In this document: one piece after another, positions 8,371 through 15,957 of the stretch
Numbering within the stretch: position 1 is the stretch's first letter
Layout of the letters: each line of letters begins with the position of its first letter
DNA from: CAYXEN01 sp964464035
Lineage (GTDB): Bacteria; Krumholzibacteriota; Krumholzibacteriia; WVZY01
Assembly: GCA_964464035.1 (NCBI GenBank)
Contig: CAYXEN010000029.1
Span: 1-29,835 of the forward strand
DNA: 29,835 nucleotides
Direction of reading: 5' to 3'
Position numbers and translations under genes: made by a program
The notes under the pieces: generated by a model
What the model saw: the letters and a program-made list of their open reading frames with translations, nothing else
Database searches by the model: none
What the model was told of the DNA's origin: nothing

Positions 8371-9429
8371 TCAACGACTCTTGTGATAAGCGGGACTCTC
8401 CTCTTTGACGAATCGTATCATGGCCTTCACGTTCTCCACCGGAACGTCGGGGAGTATGCCGTGCCCCAGGTTGAATATATGCCCGTCGCCCTCTCCGTAC
8501 CCGTCGAGAACCTCCCGTACGCCCTCGCGGATCTTCTCGGGCGGAGCGTAGAGTAACGTCGGATCCAGATTGCCCTGGAGAGAAGCGCGAAGCCCAACCA
8601 CGGTCCTTGCGGCCTTCATGTCGGTGCGCCAGTCTATCCCGACGACGTCGCACCCGGCGTTCACTATCTTCACGAGCGAATGATCGCAATCCTTTGCGAA
8701 GACTATGATGGGCACATCGTATCTCCTCAGGTCATCGATTATCCTGGCGATGTATGTGAGCGAGAATTCCTCGAACGAGCCCGGCGTGAGGAGCCCTCCC
8801 CACGTATCGAAGAGCTGCACCGCGTCCACGCCGGCTTCCACCTGCGCGGCGAGGTAACGGGACACAGAGTCGGTTATCTTGTCCAGCAAGCGGTGAGCCA
8901 GAACCGGCTCCGAGTACATGAAGGCCTTCGCCCGGGCGAAGTTTTTCGAGCCCGAGCCTTCGACCATGTAGCTGAAGAGCGTCCAGGGCGCCCCGGAGAA
9001 GCCGATCAGAGGAACCCGCCCGGCGAGGGCGCGCTTGGTGAGGCGAACGGCGTCGAGCACGAAGCCCAGCCTGTCGGCGGGATCGGGGACGGCGAGGGAA
9101 TCTATCCGTGCGGACGTGCGAATGGGATCGTCGAGAACCGGACCGCGGGACTCGACCAGGGACAACTTCATGCCCATCGCCTCGGGAACGACCATGATAT
9201 CGGAGAAAAGGATGGCCGCATCGACTCCGAGGATCTCCACCGGCATGACCGTCACTTCCGCGGCGAGATCGGGAGTCTTGCACAGGGTCAGAAAATCGGC
9301 CTTCTCCCTCAATACCCGGTACTGGGGCAGATACCTCCCCGCCTGACGCATTATCCAAATAGGGGTACGCTCGCAAGGGTCCCTCCTACAAGCGCGCAGA
9401 AACAGATCATTGTCGATGCCTGCATCCAT
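8371..9429 (-). CDS. hemE: uroporphyrinogen decarboxylase
   Basis: HemE removes the four acetate carboxylates of uroporphyrinogen III to give coproporphyrinogen III in the cytosol. The 352-residue length is standard. Diagnostic motifs are PIWIMRQAGRYLPQYR (residues 23-38, with substrate-binding R28 and R32), ILFSDIMVVPEAMGM, GFSGAPWTLFSYMVEG, AVQLFDTWGGLL, GIDWRTDM and NLGHGILPDVPVENV. The ATG at 9429 has a GAAGAGGA ribosome site. It is the first gene of the haem operon, 20 bases ahead of hemN, with a likely promoter at 9573-9601. Confidence 0.96.
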   Translation of the reverse strand: MDAGIDNDLFLRACRRDPCERTPIWIMRQAGRYLPQYRVLREKADFLTLCKTPDLAAEVTVMPVEILGVDAAILFSDIMVVPEAMGMKLSLVESRGPVLDDPIRTSARIDSLAVPDPADRLGFVLDAVRLTKRALAGRVPLIGFSGAPWTLFSYMVEGSGSKNFARAKAFMYSEPVLAHRLLDKITDSVSRYLAAQVEAGVDAVQLFDTWGGLLTPGSFEEFSLTYIARIIDDLRRYDVPIIVFAKDCDHSLVKIVNAGCDVVGIDWRTDMKAARTVVGLRASLQGNLDPTLLYAPPEKIREGVREVLDGYGEGDGHIFNLGHGILPDVPVENVKAMIRFVKEESPAYHKSR

Positions 9430-9530
9430 AGGTATCCTCTTCGGCTAGGGCTTGCTTGCAAAGGAACTTGGGAAGTTCGTTCATGCGGGGGGATGACAAC
9501 CAACCTCCGTTCCCGACCGTGATCAGGGTC

Positions 9531-9558
9531 AAAAAAACGGGCCTTCAGGAGAGAGGCC
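9531..9558 (-). terminator. terminator-like hairpin in the haem operon leader
   Basis: On the minus strand GGCCT-N9-AGGCC is followed by CG and seven T. The stem has only five pairs but all-GC ends. It lies just downstream of the predicted hem promoter start, so it could act as an attenuator, or one of the two predictions is wrong. Confidence 0.4.
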
Positions 9559-9572
9559 GCTTCCTCGCATGA

Positions 9573-9601
9573 ATATAACTCAAAACGGGCCGTAGAGTCA
9601 A
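9573..9601 (-). promoter_or_regulatory. sigma-70 promoter of hemE-hemN-hemH-hemG
   Basis: TTGACT, a 17-base spacer and TTATAT are read on the minus strand. The predicted start near 9566 would give a leader of about 136 bases before hemE. Confidence 0.6.
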
Positions 9602-9715
9602 AGGCCAAAAGCGCTTTCGGACATCAGCGGGCGGCGGGTCGTGTTGCAGCTGAGAATCTATTGCCATGCAAGGAGTTACACTTCGTGCCGGAGGGCGGCA
9701 CGCGGATTATTTCAC

Positions 9716-9744
9716 TTGACCGCCGTCATTTTATTCATTACACT
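9716..9744 (+). promoter_or_regulatory. sigma-70 promoter of hppA
   Basis: TTGACC, a 17-base spacer and TACACT are read on the plus strand, giving an hppA leader of about 155 bases that contains a GC-rich hairpin. Confidence 0.6.
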
Positions 9745-9905
9745 TCCCGCCGAGAAAAAGGCCACATTCTTGAAGATCCAAACATTCTCGGAAAAGTGAG
9801 CCGTTTTTTTTTATTGCCACCATCCGCCGGTCGGCGGGATTCCGTTTGGGCAAAATGTGATTCCATGCATGTTTCCACTCCGGAAATACCAAGGAGGCCA
9901 GGCAA

Positions 9906-11912
9906 ATGAATGATATCTTGATTCAGATCGTACCTTGGTTGGGGGTCTTCGGCTTGCTCATCGCGGGTCTGACCTATTTCGCCGTGAAGCGCCACCCTCC
10001 CGGCAACGAAAAGATGGTCGAGATAGCCGAGACCATCCACAAGGGTGCGATGGTTTTTCTCAGGCGCGAGTATCAGATCATCGCCTTGTTCATGATTGTC
10101 ATCTTCGCAGCCCTTGCCACGCTCTTGAGTCTCTGGACGGGAATCGCCTACCTCACTGGGGCGATAAGCTCGATGCTTGCAGGCTGGCTCGGGATGCAAG
10201 CGGCCACGCGCACGAGCAACCGCGCCTGCCAGGGGGCCAAGGACGGCGGCACGCCGCTCGCTCTGGCCATCGCGTTCCAGGGCGGCTCGGTGATGGGACT
10301 CGCCGTCGCCTCACTCGGCGTGATCGGCCTGGGATTCTTCTTCCTCTTCACGCGACATGATCCTCAGAACGCCCCGCTGATCATAAACGGCTTCGCAATG
10401 GGGGCGTCGAGCATAGCGCTCTTCGCCCGTGTCGGCGGAGGGATCTACACCAAGAGCGCCGACGTGGGCGCCGATCTCGTCGGCAAAGTGGAAGCGGGGA
10501 TACCCGAAGACGACCCGAGAAATCCCGGAGTCATAGCCGACAACGTGGGGGACAACGTGGGAGACACTGCGGGCATGGGTGCGGATCTCTTCGAATCCTA
10601 CGTGGGTTCGGTCGTGGCCAGTATCGCCATCGGAGCTTCCGGTTATCTCCTGAACGGACACACATCGGATGCAACGATCCCCCGCATGCTGCTCCCCATC
10701 GCCCTCATCGGGGCGGGACTCATAGCTTCCCTGCTGGGAATATTCTCGATGGGGATCCTCAAGAAGCTAAACCCACAGACGGCGCTCCGCTATGCGGTGT
10801 ACGTGAGCGGCATCGTCTTCATCATAGGGGCATACATTCTAACTTCCAAGATGATCGGCAACATAAATACCTTCTGGGCCATCATCTCCGGGCTTCTCTG
10901 CGGGATCCTCATCGGAGCGGAGAGCGAGTACTTCACTTCCGGGCCCCCGATAAAGACCATCGCACACGCTTCGCAATCCGGCCCAGCGACCACGATCATC
11001 ACCGGCCTGGCCGTCGGCTTCAAGAGTACTATACTTCCCGTGATCACCATCTGCATAGCGATCTACGTCGCCTACCACATGGACGGGCTCTACGGCATTG
11101 CGATCTCGGGAGTGGGAATGCTCTCCACCATCGGGATAGTGATGTCGACGGATTCATACGGACCGATCGCCGACAACGCCGGCGGCATAGCCGAGATGAG
11201 CGGAGCGGGCCCCGAGATAAGGAAGATCACCGACAAACTCGACGCCCTGGGCAATACGACCGCCGCGGTCGGAAAGGGATTCGCCATAGGCAGCGCCGCG
11301 CTGACCGCCTTGGCCCTTTTCTCCGCCTACCAGCGGACGGTCCATCTCGAGGCCATAGACCTCATCAACGCCTCGACCATAATCGGTCTCTTGCTGGGTG
11401 CGATGATGCCGTTCTTCATCGCCGCCTTGACTCTCGAAGCGGTCGGGCGTGCCGCCGACAAGATGGTCGTCGAGATCAGGAGGCAGTTCCGCGAGATCAA
11501 GGGGCTTCTCGAAGGGACAGCGAAACCCGAAGTCGACAAGTGCATAGACATCGTAACGCGGGGCGCACTTCGTGAAATGATCGCCCCCGGCATCCTTGCC
11601 GTCGCATCTCCGTTGCTGATCGGCTTCGTCATGGGGCCGGAGGCGCTCGGCGGATTCCTCGCCGGAGCCACGGCGACGGGCGTCCTCCTCGGCGTATTCA
11701 TGGCGAACGGAGGGGGAGCCTGGGACAACGCGAAGAAGTGGATCGAAGAGGGCAACCTGGGCGGCAAGGGATCCGAAGCACACAAGGCAGCCGTCGTCGG
11801 CGACACCGTGGGAGATCCCTTCAAGGATACGACCGGCCCTTCGATGAACATTCTCATCAAGCTCATGGCCGTCGTCTCCCTGGTCTTCGCTCCGCTGATC
11901 GGCAAGTTCTGA
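9906..11912 (+). CDS. hppA: membrane-bound ion-translocating pyrophosphatase, K+-dependent type
   Basis: This integral membrane pump (668 residues, about 16 helices) couples hydrolysis of pyrophosphate to H+ or Na+ export. The substrate site is visible in DVGADLVGKVEAGIPEDDPRN and the repeated DNVGDNVGDTAG, and again in SADNAGG-like DNAGGIAEMSG and GDTVGDPFKDTTGPS at the C-terminus. GNTTAAVGKG carries alanine at residue 453, where K+-independent enzymes have lysine, so K+ activation is predicted. The ion-gate glutamate lies in ADLFESYVGS, a position shared by Na+ and some H+ pumps, so the ion cannot be fixed from sequence. The start is well set: AAGGAGG lies eight bases before the ATG. A GC-rich hairpin follows the gene. 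Confidence 0.97.
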   Translation: MNDILIQIVPWLGVFGLLIAGLTYFAVKRHPPGNEKMVEIAETIHKGAMVFLRREYQIIALFMIVIFAALATLLSLWTGIAYLTGAISSMLAGWLGMQAATRTSNRACQGAKDGGTPLALAIAFQGGSVMGLAVASLGVIGLGFFFLFTRHDPQNAPLIINGFAMGASSIALFARVGGGIYTKSADVGADLVGKVEAGIPEDDPRNPGVIADNVGDNVGDTAGMGADLFESYVGSVVASIAIGASGYLLNGHTSDATIPRMLLPIALIGAGLIASLLGIFSMGILKKLNPQTALRYAVYVSGIVFIIGAYILTSKMIGNINTFWAIISGLLCGILIGAESEYFTSGPPIKTIAHASQSGPATTIITGLAVGFKSTILPVITICIAIYVAYHMDGLYGIAISGVGMLSTIGIVMSTDSYGPIADNAGGIAEMSGAGPEIRKITDKLDALGNTTAAVGKGFAIGSAALTALALFSAYQRTVHLEAIDLINASTIIGLLLGAMMPFFIAALTLEAVGRAADKMVVEIRRQFREIKGLLEGTAKPEVDKCIDIVTRGALREMIAPGILAVASPLLIGFVMGPEALGGFLAGATATGVLLGVFMANGGGAWDNAKKWIEEGNLGGKGSEAHKAAVVGDTVGDPFKDTTGPSMNILIKLMAVVSLVFAPLIGKF

Positions 11913-11929
11913 TTCACTAGCCGCTATTC

Positions 11930-11964
11930 GCCCGGCGCTTGGACTCCCGTCTCGAGCGCCGGGC
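11930..11964 (+). terminator. GC-rich hairpin after hppA
   Basis: GCCCGGCGCT and AGCGCCGGGC form a perfect 10-bp stem with a 15-base loop, 17 bases after the hppA stop. No T tract follows, so it may stabilise the 3' end or slow transcription rather than terminate fully. Confidence 0.55.
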
Positions 11965-11994
11965 CCTCATCCTGTCTGAATCGGGAGTCGACGA

Positions 11995-12099
11995 ATGCCG
12001 TTGCACACCATCCTCATAGTAGGCGGTTCCTGGTTGCTTCTGTTGGTCCTGCTCGTATGGCGGTACGTGAGTTGGCATGACGAGGAGGATGACGAATGA
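11995..12099 (+). CDS. 34-residue membrane miniprotein coupled to the SSS symporter
   Basis: The frame starts MPLHTILIVGG, has one hydrophobic helix over about residues 5-23 (SWLLLLVLLVW), then RYVSWH and a strongly acidic tail (DEEDDE). A GGGAG ribosome site lies eight bases before the ATG. Its TGA overlaps the symporter ATG in the sequence GAATGACC, a 4-base overlap that implies translational coupling. Tiny one-helix partners are known for some sodium symporters (MetS with MetP of the NSS family, and annotated 'symporter small accessory proteins' beside SSS transporters). By position and shape I infer the same role here. The protein sequence itself is not one I recognise. Confidence 0.72.
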   Translation: MPLHTILIVGGSWLLLLVLLVWRYVSWHDEEDDE

Positions 12100-13562
12100 C
12101 CACCTTCGATCCCGCTTCCGACTGGTCTCTCCTCATAGGGATAGCCGCGTACCTCGTCATCCTTCTCGCCTGCGGCATCACCGCATCCACGTTGATGAAA
12201 AAACTGGACGATTTCCTGCTCGGGGGAAGGCGCCTGGGAGCGTTGTCCGCCGCGATCTCGGAGCGGGCGAGCGGTGAGAGCGCGTGGTTCCTCCTCGGGC
12301 TTCCCGGCGCCGCGTACGCCCTCGGCTTCACGGAATTCTGGTCGGTGATCGGGATCGCTCTCGGCGTATTCGCTTCGTGGACTCTTCTCGCCCTGCCGCT
12401 CAGGCGCGAGACCGCCAGGCTCAGTGCGCTCACGCTGCCCGACTACTTCGAAAACCGCTTCAACGACTCGAGTCACGTGCTTCGCATCGTATCGACCGCC
12501 ATCATTCTTTTCTTCTATACGACGTACGTTGCGGCCCAGTTCGTCGGCGGCGGCAAGATACTCCACGCCGCCTTCGGTATCGATCAGTCGTGGGGGATCA
12601 TCATCGGGGCATTGGTCGTGATGCTCTACACGATGCTGGGCGGGTTCATAGCTGTGGTCTGGACCGATGTTCTCCAAGGCCTCCTGATGGCCGCCGTCGC
12701 CTTGATCCTTCCCATCGTCGGCCTGGTCAAGCTGGGTGGAGTGTCGGGGGCGCTGGAAAAAATCTCCGCGATCGATCCGGGTTTCCTCTCCATGACGGGG
12801 GGCAAGACGGGAAGCGCATTCATATTCGGAGTGATGCTGGGAAGCCTTTCGTGGGGCTTCGGATACTTCGGCCAGCCGCATCTCCTCAGCCGTTACATGG
12901 CGGTTAAGAGCTCCAGGGAAATCAGGAAAGGGATGATGATCGCGAACGTGTGGGTGCTAATCGCCTACTGGGGGGCGCCTCTCATCGGGATCGCGGGGGC
13001 GGCCATTCTCGGGAGCGGCCTGGCCGACCAGGAAATGGTCATGCCGATCCTCGCCAAGACCCTCATGCCCGGCTGGATAGCCGGTTTCATGATCGCCGGT
13101 GCAGTAGCTGCGATGATGTCTACGGCCGACTCACAGCTCATCGTGGTTACTTCTTCGCTGGTGGAGGACATCTACGTGAAGTTGCTCAAACCCGGCGCCA
13201 GGCCCGACAGGCTCGTATTGCTGAGCCGAATCGCCACGGTGGGAGTTTCGTTGTTCGCAATCATCCTGGCATTCACGAACAAGGATCTGATCTTCGACAT
13301 GGTCTCGTATGCCTGGTCCGGTCTAGGCTCGTCGTTCGGACCGCCGCTCCTCCTTTCGCTCCGCTGGAAACGAACCACCGGTGGCGGGGTCCTGGCCGGG
13401 ATGCTCGCCGGAACCGTGAGCAACGTGATATGGAAGAACGTCGGCCTCTTGAACGCCGCTCTCGATCTCAAGCTGGCCTGCTTCCTGATATCTCTGGTGT
13501 TCACGGTGGCGGTGAGCCTCGCCACCCAACCAAAGAACACTCGCCGCCCCGCCACGTATTAG
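12096..13562 (+). CDS. sodium:solute symporter, SSS family (PutP-like)
   Basis: This 488-residue, roughly 13-helix secondary transporter uses the Na+ gradient to import a small solute. Family signatures include DDFLLGGRRLGALSAAIS and ERASGESAWFLLGLPG in helices 1-2, ALTLPDYFENRF, VAAQFVGGGKIL, and the PutP-like FGYFGQPHLLSRYMA. The sodium-site helix 8 segment AAMMSTADSQLIVVTSSLVED is followed by YAWSGLGSSFGPPLLLSLRW. These are closest to proline/Na+ symporters, but substrate cannot be assigned from sequence. It is preceded by the coupled miniprotein. An adjoining pyrophosphatase of possible Na+-pumping type would be a natural energy partner, which is inference. Confidence 0.93.
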   Translation: MTTFDPASDWSLLIGIAAYLVILLACGITASTLMKKLDDFLLGGRRLGALSAAISERASGESAWFLLGLPGAAYALGFTEFWSVIGIALGVFASWTLLALPLRRETARLSALTLPDYFENRFNDSSHVLRIVSTAIILFFYTTYVAAQFVGGGKILHAAFGIDQSWGIIIGALVVMLYTMLGGFIAVVWTDVLQGLLMAAVALILPIVGLVKLGGVSGALEKISAIDPGFLSMTGGKTGSAFIFGVMLGSLSWGFGYFGQPHLLSRYMAVKSSREIRKGMMIANVWVLIAYWGAPLIGIAGAAILGSGLADQEMVMPILAKTLMPGWIAGFMIAGAVAAMMSTADSQLIVVTSSLVEDIYVKLLKPGARPDRLVLLSRIATVGVSLFAIILAFTNKDLIFDMVSYAWSGLGSSFGPPLLLSLRWKRTTGGGVLAGMLAGTVSNVIWKNVGLLNAALDLKLACFLISLVFTVAVSLATQPKNTRRPATY

Positions 13563-13565
13563 GGC

Positions 13566-13593
13566 TTGCCTTCTCCCGCTTTTCCTTTATATT
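13566..13593 (+). promoter_or_regulatory. promoter of the metal-uptake locus, possibly leaderless
   Basis: TTGCCT, a 16-base spacer and TATATT lie between the symporter stop and the next ATG. The -10 box ends only seven bases before that ATG, so transcription would begin at or next to the start codon. Confidence 0.5.
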
Positions 13594-13600
13594 AAGTGGT

Positions 13601-13888
13601 ATGAAGGCGGGAACATACAGGAACGTCACCATCGGATTGATCTTGATCGTGGTCCTCCTGGGCTCGTTCTTTTTTTTCGCCCACGTCCACGACGATCAGC
13701 TGAAAGAATACAATTGTACCATCTGCATCTTCTCCGCTTCCGCTGCAGTGGAAACGGCGCCGGTTCTATCGCCTATCTCCATGCCGACGGCGATAGGAAT
13801 CGTCGCCTTAATTGAATTGGATCTCGATCAAATCGCCTGCTTTTCCGATCTCACCCTCCGCGGTCCCCCGCAGGATCTCCAAACATAA
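13601..13888 (+). CDS. small CxxC membrane protein at the head of the zinc-uptake locus (DUF2946-like)
   Basis: The 95-residue protein has one N-terminal membrane helix (residues 10-26, GLILIVVLLGSFFFFA), then a metal-ligand-like HVHDD, and NCTICIF with a CxxC pair. It ends SDLTLRGPPQDLQT. The order histidines, CxxC, then an RGPP/RAPP end resembles the small DUF2946 proteins found near bacterial metal-transport genes; that match is from memory of the family pattern. There is no Shine-Dalgarno before the ATG and the promoter lies directly upstream, so it may be read from a leaderless mRNA. Its position ahead of the OMP-znuA-znuB genes suggests a role in metal sensing or delivery, not proven. 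Confidence 0.65.
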   Translation: MKAGTYRNVTIGLILIVVLLGSFFFFAHVHDDQLKEYNCTICIFSASAAVETAPVLSPISMPTAIGIVALIELDLDQIACFSDLTLRGPPQDLQT

Positions 13889-13901
13889 TTCTTGCCCGGC
13901 T

Positions 13902-13920
13902 TTCAACGATAATCATTGAA
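13902..13920. promoter_or_regulatory. Fur-family-like operator (candidate Zur/Fur box)
   Basis: TTCAACGATAATCATTGAA is a 9-1-9 inverted repeat with 8 of 9 arm positions paired. It has the same geometry and the same core (GATAATCATT) as the classical Fur box. It lies 31 bases upstream of the OMP start codon, in front of zinc-importer genes, so Zur-type repression is the likeliest reading. GATAAT inside it could also serve as a -10 box. Confidence 0.55.
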
Positions 13921-13951
13921 GTGATCTTACGATTGAAGGAGGTCTGTCCGT

Positions 13952-15040
13952 ATGCGAATGTGGACGATTCTTTTCCTATTGATCGCAGGACTCCCCGTCG
14001 CAAGGTGTCCCGCGCAAACCACCGTTAATCCGGATATAAGCGCGATTGGAGACACCAGGCTCGTAATAAGGGACGACAACTCCCGACTCATAAGCGGTGC
14101 GGCTCGAACGTCCTTCAGACTCGAAGAACTCGAGCTCGCCTTCACCGGTTACTTGAACCCCTACGCCAGATCGGACGTCTACGTAAGCTTCGATCCCGCG
14201 GAGAACTCGGTGGAAGTGGAAGAAGCCAGCGCCACCATTCTCAGGGGATTGCCTTGGTCCCTTCAGTTCAAGTTCGGCAAGTATCTCCTCGACATGGGAA
14301 AGATCAATACCCAGCATCCCCATCAGTGGGCCTGGCTGGACGTACCTCTCATGTTGCAAAAGTTCCTGGGTGAAGAAGGCGCCAGGGTGACGGGAGCGAA
14401 CCTCTCGATCCTCAAGGCGATCGGTGACAACGCCTTGACCGTGTCTTTCAACGTCTTCGACGATCGCCTCTTCGCCGAAAGCGCAGTCGGCAGCACTTCA
14501 ACCGGCTCATCGCACACCGGATCCAACGTCGCCCTGTCCGGAAGAGTCTCTATCTTCCGGAGCTTGACCGATTACACATCGCTGGAAACAGGTGTTTCGT
14601 TCCTTCACGGCGATTACGAGCCCGTCGCAGGCCTCAGCGCCGACATGGCGGCATTCGACATGAAACTCAAGTGGCGTCCGGACATGTATCGAACCGCCGT
14701 ATTCATAATGGAGGGGATGCTTAGCTCCAGGGAGCTTCCGCAAAGGCTCAGGAGCTCCGGAGACAGGAACCGTGCCTCCGGCTTTTTCACGGCGTGTGAC
14801 ATCAAATGGCGAAGGCTCTTCGACGGAGGAATGTTTTTCGATTATGCAGGGGAAGCTCTCGAGAGTGCCAAGGACACCCGCGCATTCGGAGCGTTCTTCG
14901 GATTCATGCCCGCCGAGGAAACGACGCGATTCAGTATAGTCTGGCGAAGGGAAGTCTCCGATTTGTACGACGGCTCCGACAATTCGGTGACTTTCCAGGT
15001 GCTCTGGTCGCTCGGACCACACAAACCTCATCCTTTCTAG
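13952..15040 (+). CDS. outer-membrane beta-barrel protein of the zinc-uptake operon
   Basis: A signal peptide (residues 1-21, ending CPAQ) precedes a 340-residue exported domain. It opens with NPDISAIGD, continues in alternating hydrophobic/polar stretches typical of beta strands (such as TSLETGVSFLHGDY and TRFSIVWRREVSDLYDG), and ends in phenylalanine (KPHPF), the usual outer-membrane insertion signal. I know no characterised function. Similar NPDIS-starting outer-membrane proteins occur next to zinc importers in other didermic phyla, so a porin or channel for zinc is a reasonable inference. AAGGAGGT lies ten bases before the ATG. It is 15 bases ahead of the znuA-like gene and follows the Fur-type operator. 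Confidence 0.78.
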   Translation: MRMWTILFLLIAGLPVARCPAQTTVNPDISAIGDTRLVIRDDNSRLISGAARTSFRLEELELAFTGYLNPYARSDVYVSFDPAENSVEVEEASATILRGLPWSLQFKFGKYLLDMGKINTQHPHQWAWLDVPLMLQKFLGEEGARVTGANLSILKAIGDNALTVSFNVFDDRLFAESAVGSTSTGSSHTGSNVALSGRVSIFRSLTDYTSLETGVSFLHGDYEPVAGLSADMAAFDMKLKWRPDMYRTAVFIMEGMLSSRELPQRLRSSGDRNRASGFFTACDIKWRRLFDGGMFFDYAGEALESAKDTRAFGAFFGFMPAEETTRFSIVWRREVSDLYDGSDNSVTFQVLWSLGPHKPHPF

Positions 15041-15055
15041 GGAGGAGAAACTGTC

Positions 15056-15952
15056 ATGAGAAAAATGCTGATCTTTGCGGTCCTGATGCTGGTCACGATG
15101 TACGAAGCGGCCGATGCATCGAAGAGTATCCGCATCCTTTCCTCCACGACGGACCTCGCGTCGATAGCTTCATTCATAGGAGGAGATCGGGTCAAAACCG
15201 AGAGCATCGCGAAAGGCAAATCCAACCCTCACTTCGTGGAGGTACTGCCCAGCTACATGATCAAGGCGGCCAGGGCGGACATCTACCTGAAGGTTGGAAT
15301 GGGCCTCGACCTGTGGGCGGACTACATAATAGACGGATCCCGCAACAACAGGATCGTCATCGTGGACTGTTCGCAGGACATAATCGCATTGGAAAAGCCG
15401 ACGACCAAGGTCAATGCTTCGATGGGAGACGTTCACCCGCAAGGCAACCCGCATTATTGGCTCGACCCGGACAACGGGATAGTCATCGCCCGCAAGATCG
15501 AAGAAGCGTTGGAAGGCAAGGATCCCGACAATGCATCGTATTACAGACGAAATCTCGATGCATTCATACAGCGCATCACACTGGAGAAAACCCGCTGGAA
15601 AGACAAGGCGGAGAAGCTCGCGGGCCTAGAGATCGTGACCTACCACAACAGCTGGCCGTACTTCTGCCGGGCTTTCGGGATCAAGGTCGCCGGTTACGTC
15701 GAACCCAAGCCGGGAATAGAGCCGACGCCTTCGCATACGTCGGAGCTCGTGCAACTCATGAAATCGAGAAACATAAAGATAATCGGGAAGGAGCCGTACT
15801 ACTCCGATCGCACACCCAAGACCATCGCCCGCCTGACCGGAGCGAAAGTAGTCAACCTTCCACCATCGGTCGGGGGAGACAAGCAGGCGGTGGATTACTT
15901 CAGCCTGTTCGACACACTCTTGGACAGACTCAACAAGGCTCTGGAGGAGTGA
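15056..15952 (+). CDS. znuA: zinc/manganese ABC transporter substrate-binding protein (ZnuA-like)
   Basis: This is a cluster A-I periplasmic metal-binding protein, 298 residues with a signal peptide over about residues 1-21. The expected ligands are H59 (KSNPHF), H133 (GNPHYW), H197 (TYHNSW) and E246 (GKEPYY). H127 in GDVHPQ is an additional nearby histidine. There is no His-rich loop, unlike enterobacterial ZnuA. STTDLASIASFIGG at the N-terminus and EPKPGIEPTPSH match the family. A ribosome site (GGAGGAG at the gene's own 3' end) leads straight into the permease gene. Zinc is favoured over manganese because three histidines are present, but specificity is inferred. Confidence 0.9.
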   Translation: MRKMLIFAVLMLVTMYEAADASKSIRILSSTTDLASIASFIGGDRVKTESIAKGKSNPHFVEVLPSYMIKAARADIYLKVGMGLDLWADYIIDGSRNNRIVIVDCSQDIIALEKPTTKVNASMGDVHPQGNPHYWLDPDNGIVIARKIEEALEGKDPDNASYYRRNLDAFIQRITLEKTRWKDKAEKLAGLEIVTYHNSWPYFCRAFGIKVAGYVEPKPGIEPTPSHTSELVQLMKSRNIKIIGKEPYYSDRTPKTIARLTGAKVVNLPPSVGGDKQAVDYFSLFDTLLDRLNKALEE

Positions 15953-15957
15953 TGACC

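Larger units (their letters stand above)
9430..9905. other. divergent intergenic region between hemE and hppA
   Basis: 476 bases hold no convincing gene; the open frames here overlap hemE and lack ribosome sites. The region carries outward promoters for the haem operon (9573-9601) and hppA (9716-9744). A 6-bp dyad CGTGCC-N7-GGCACG (9684-9702) ends 13 bases upstream of the hppA -35. A CCGCCG-GT-CGGCGG hairpin lies in the hppA leader (9824-9837). A run of nine T at 9804-9812 follows no good stem. Confidence 0.7.

Noticed and set aside
9351..9608. Minus-strand 85-codon frame overlapping the hemE start
   Set aside because: No Shine-Dalgarno, it crosses the predicted hem promoter and leader, and the peptide has no recognisable features.
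14806..15951. Long upstream extension of the znuB reading frame
   Set aside because: It runs out of frame through the OMP and znuA genes, which have clear family motifs; the true permease begins near 15958.
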